From the NCBI GenBank assembly GCA_001799735.1, contig MGUA01000029.1:20748-52891 (forward strand): 32,144 bases of DNA, in the 5' to 3' direction. The position numbers and the translations under genes were made by a program. This document shows, in pieces, positions 30,886 to 32,144 of this stretch. Origin of the DNA: Elusimicrobia bacterium GWB2_63_22 (lineage in GTDB: Bacteria; Elusimicrobiota; Elusimicrobia; Elusimicrobiales; UBA9959). Position 1 is the first letter of the stretch, and each line of letters opens with the position of its first letter. Below the pieces are notes generated by a model. That model worked only from the letters and a program-made list of their open reading frames with translations, did no database searches and had not been told where the DNA came from.

Positions 30886-32144
30886 ATGCAGACCGTATCG
30901 GTAAACGCAGACACCTACGAGGGCTTTCTTAAAGACGGCAAGGATTTCATAGACGACAAGGCCCTTAAGGCCGCCCTCGCCGCCCCGGCCCCGTCGGCCG
31001 ACCGCGTGCGGGAGATCATCGCCCGCTCGCTCGCCGTTTCCGAAGCCCTCCCCGTAGAGGACACCGCCGCCCTGCTCGCCGTAACCGACCCCGCCCTACT
31101 AGAAGAGATCTACCAGGCCGCGCGCGACGTAAAACGCAAAGTCTACGACAACCGCGTAGTCACCTTCGCCCCGCTCTACGCCTCCAACTTCTGCGTCAAC
31201 AACTGCCTCTACTGCGGCTTCCGCACCGGCAACGCCGGCGCCGTGCGCCGCAAGCTCACCATGCCCGAAATAAAGGCCGAGGCCGAGGCCCTGGCCGGCA
31301 GGATAGGCCACAAGCGCCTCATCTTCGTCACCGGCGAGCACCCCGCCACCGGCGCGAGCTACATTGCCGAGGCTATGCGGACCATCTACGACGTTAAAGT
31401 GCCTACCCGCCGCGGCTTCGGCCAGATCCGCCGCGTCAACGTTAACGCCGCCCCGATGAGCGTGGACGACCTCAAGATCCTCAAGGCCGGCGGCATAGGC
31501 ACCTACCAGGTCTTCCAGGAGACCTACGACCGCGAACTTTACGCCAGGCTGCACCCGGGCGGCACGCCCAAGGCCGATTACCGCTGGCGCCTCTACGTCA
31601 TGCACCGCGCCTTCGCGGCCGGCATCGACGACGTCGCGCTCGGCGCGCTGTTCGGCCTGAACCCCGACTGGAAGTTCGAAGTGCTGGGCCTGGTGGCCCA
31701 CGCCCGCGAACTGGAGGCCCGCTTCGGCATCGGCCCCCACACCATCTCCTTCCCGCGCCTGGAGAACGCCGACGGCACCAGCCTGCCGGCCGACAGCCTC
31801 AAGAACGTCTCCGACGCGGACTTTAAAAAACTCGTCGCCGTGCTGCGCCTGTCGGTCCCCTACGCCGGCATGATCGTCACCGCCCGCGAGCGCCCGGAGA
31901 CCATCCGCGAAGTCATCGGCATGTGCACCCAGCGCGACGCCAGCACCCGCATCGGCATCGGCGCCTACTCCGAGCGCTACGGCTCGCAGGAGGCGGAGCG
32001 CCAGCAGTTCATGCTCGGCGACACCCGTTCCCTCGACGAGGTCATCGGCGAGCTCGCGGACCTCGGCCACATCACCTCCTTCTGCACCTCGGGCTACCGC
32101 TGCGGCCGCACCGGCGACCATATCATGAAGCTGCTCAAGAGCGG
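30886..32144 (+). CDS. hydG: [FeFe]-hydrogenase maturase HydG, radical SAM tyrosine lyase (3' end outside window)
   Basis: HydG cleaves tyrosine to supply CO and cyanide for the H-cluster of HydA. The 419 codons present begin at an ATG with a strong AAGGAGG ribosome site. The radical-SAM motif is CVNNCLYC (Cys103, Cys107, Cys110). Typical HydG segments follow, including FVTGEHP, GTYQVFQETYD and RIGIGAYSERYGSQE. The full protein is usually about 470 residues, so roughly 50 are cut off by the window edge. The C-terminal auxiliary-cluster motif, normally CTACYRxGRTG, reads C400-T-S-G403-Y-R-C406-GRTG: the second Cys of the CxxC is Gly and a Cys appears three residues later. hydE and hydF probably follow but are not visible. 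Confidence 0.94.
   Translation, partial: MQTVSVNADTYEGFLKDGKDFIDDKALKAALAAPAPSADRVREIIARSLAVSEALPVEDTAALLAVTDPALLEEIYQAARDVKRKVYDNRVVTFAPLYASNFCVNNCLYCGFRTGNAGAVRRKLTMPEIKAEAEALAGRIGHKRLIFVTGEHPATGASYIAEAMRTIYDVKVPTRRGFGQIRRVNVNAAPMSVDDLKILKAGGIGTYQVFQETYDRELYARLHPGGTPKADYRWRLYVMHRAFAAGIDDVALGALFGLNPDWKFEVLGLVAHARELEARFGIGPHTISFPRLENADGTSLPADSLKNVSDADFKKLVAVLRLSVPYAGMIVTARERPETIREVIGMCTQRDASTRIGIGAYSERYGSQEAERQQFMLGDTRSLDEVIGELADLGHITSFCTSGYRCGRTGDHIMKLLKS

Overview
The window is GC-rich and densely coded, with long runs of genes joined by 4-base ATGA or GTGA overlaps. A TonB-dependent outer-membrane receptor, a lipoprotein MsrB and a TIGR03545-like protein indicate a two-membrane (Gram-negative) bacterium. 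Two hydrogenase-type energy modules, with no oxygen-respiration genes, indicate an anaerobic or fermentative, hydrogen-metabolising lifestyle. The gene mix would fit Elusimicrobiota or a similar little-cultured phylum, but the sequence alone does not fix the taxon.

Layout. (1) 33-7236, minus strand: a six-gene operon for a membrane complex of the group 4 [NiFe]-hydrogenase / complex I family. Its large subunit has lost the nickel-iron ligands, so it is an energy-converting hydrogenase-related (Ehr-type) complex rather than a hydrogenase. (2) 7370-10872, minus strand: a GlpA-like FAD dehydrogenase, a 76-residue unknown, an NAD(P)/FAD oxidoreductase, a DUF1667 protein and a lipoprotein MsrB, all overlapping or nearly so. 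(3) 10964-11152: a small PspC-domain protein. (4) 11219-18426, plus strand: a six-gene sensory operon with a TonB-dependent receptor, a periplasmic ABC-type binding protein, a membrane histidine kinase, an Rcp1-like response regulator, a GAF protein with a Cys-rich tail and a GAF histidine kinase. (5) 18412-18993, minus strand: MntP-type manganese exporter. (6) 19047-21318: the TIGR03546/TIGR03545-like pair, closed by a strong terminator. (7) 21319-21672: a 354-base control region with a near-consensus promoter, ten copies of TAACG/CGTTA and a palindromic operator. (8) 21673 to the window end: the [FeFe]-hydrogenase operon: response regulator, Rex, HydC, HydB, HydA, an H-cluster-domain histidine kinase, a second response regulator, a receiver-kinase hybrid, and HydG, which runs off the window.

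How it fits together. HydABC would exchange electrons between NADH (possibly with ferredoxin) and H2. The fused [FeFe]-hydrogenase-like histidine kinase is a candidate H2 or redox sensor that could signal through the single-domain regulators and the hybrid kinase of the same operon, while Rex would report NADH/NAD+. The control region ahead of the operon carries helically phased direct repeats and a Rex-geometry palindrome, the layout expected if both inputs meet there. The Ehr-type complex could couple a ferredoxin-level redox reaction to ion pumping, but its electron acceptor is not apparent.

The most unusual signals are the H2-sensor kinase fusion, the phased TAACG array, a pair of related hairpin-rich 100-120 base elements inside the hydrogenase operon (one with 22-base perfect terminal inverted repeats and an 8-base flanking direct repeat), the receptor-linked sensory operon, and displaced or missing metal ligands in several redox proteins. 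No tRNA, rRNA, CRISPR array or transposase gene was seen.
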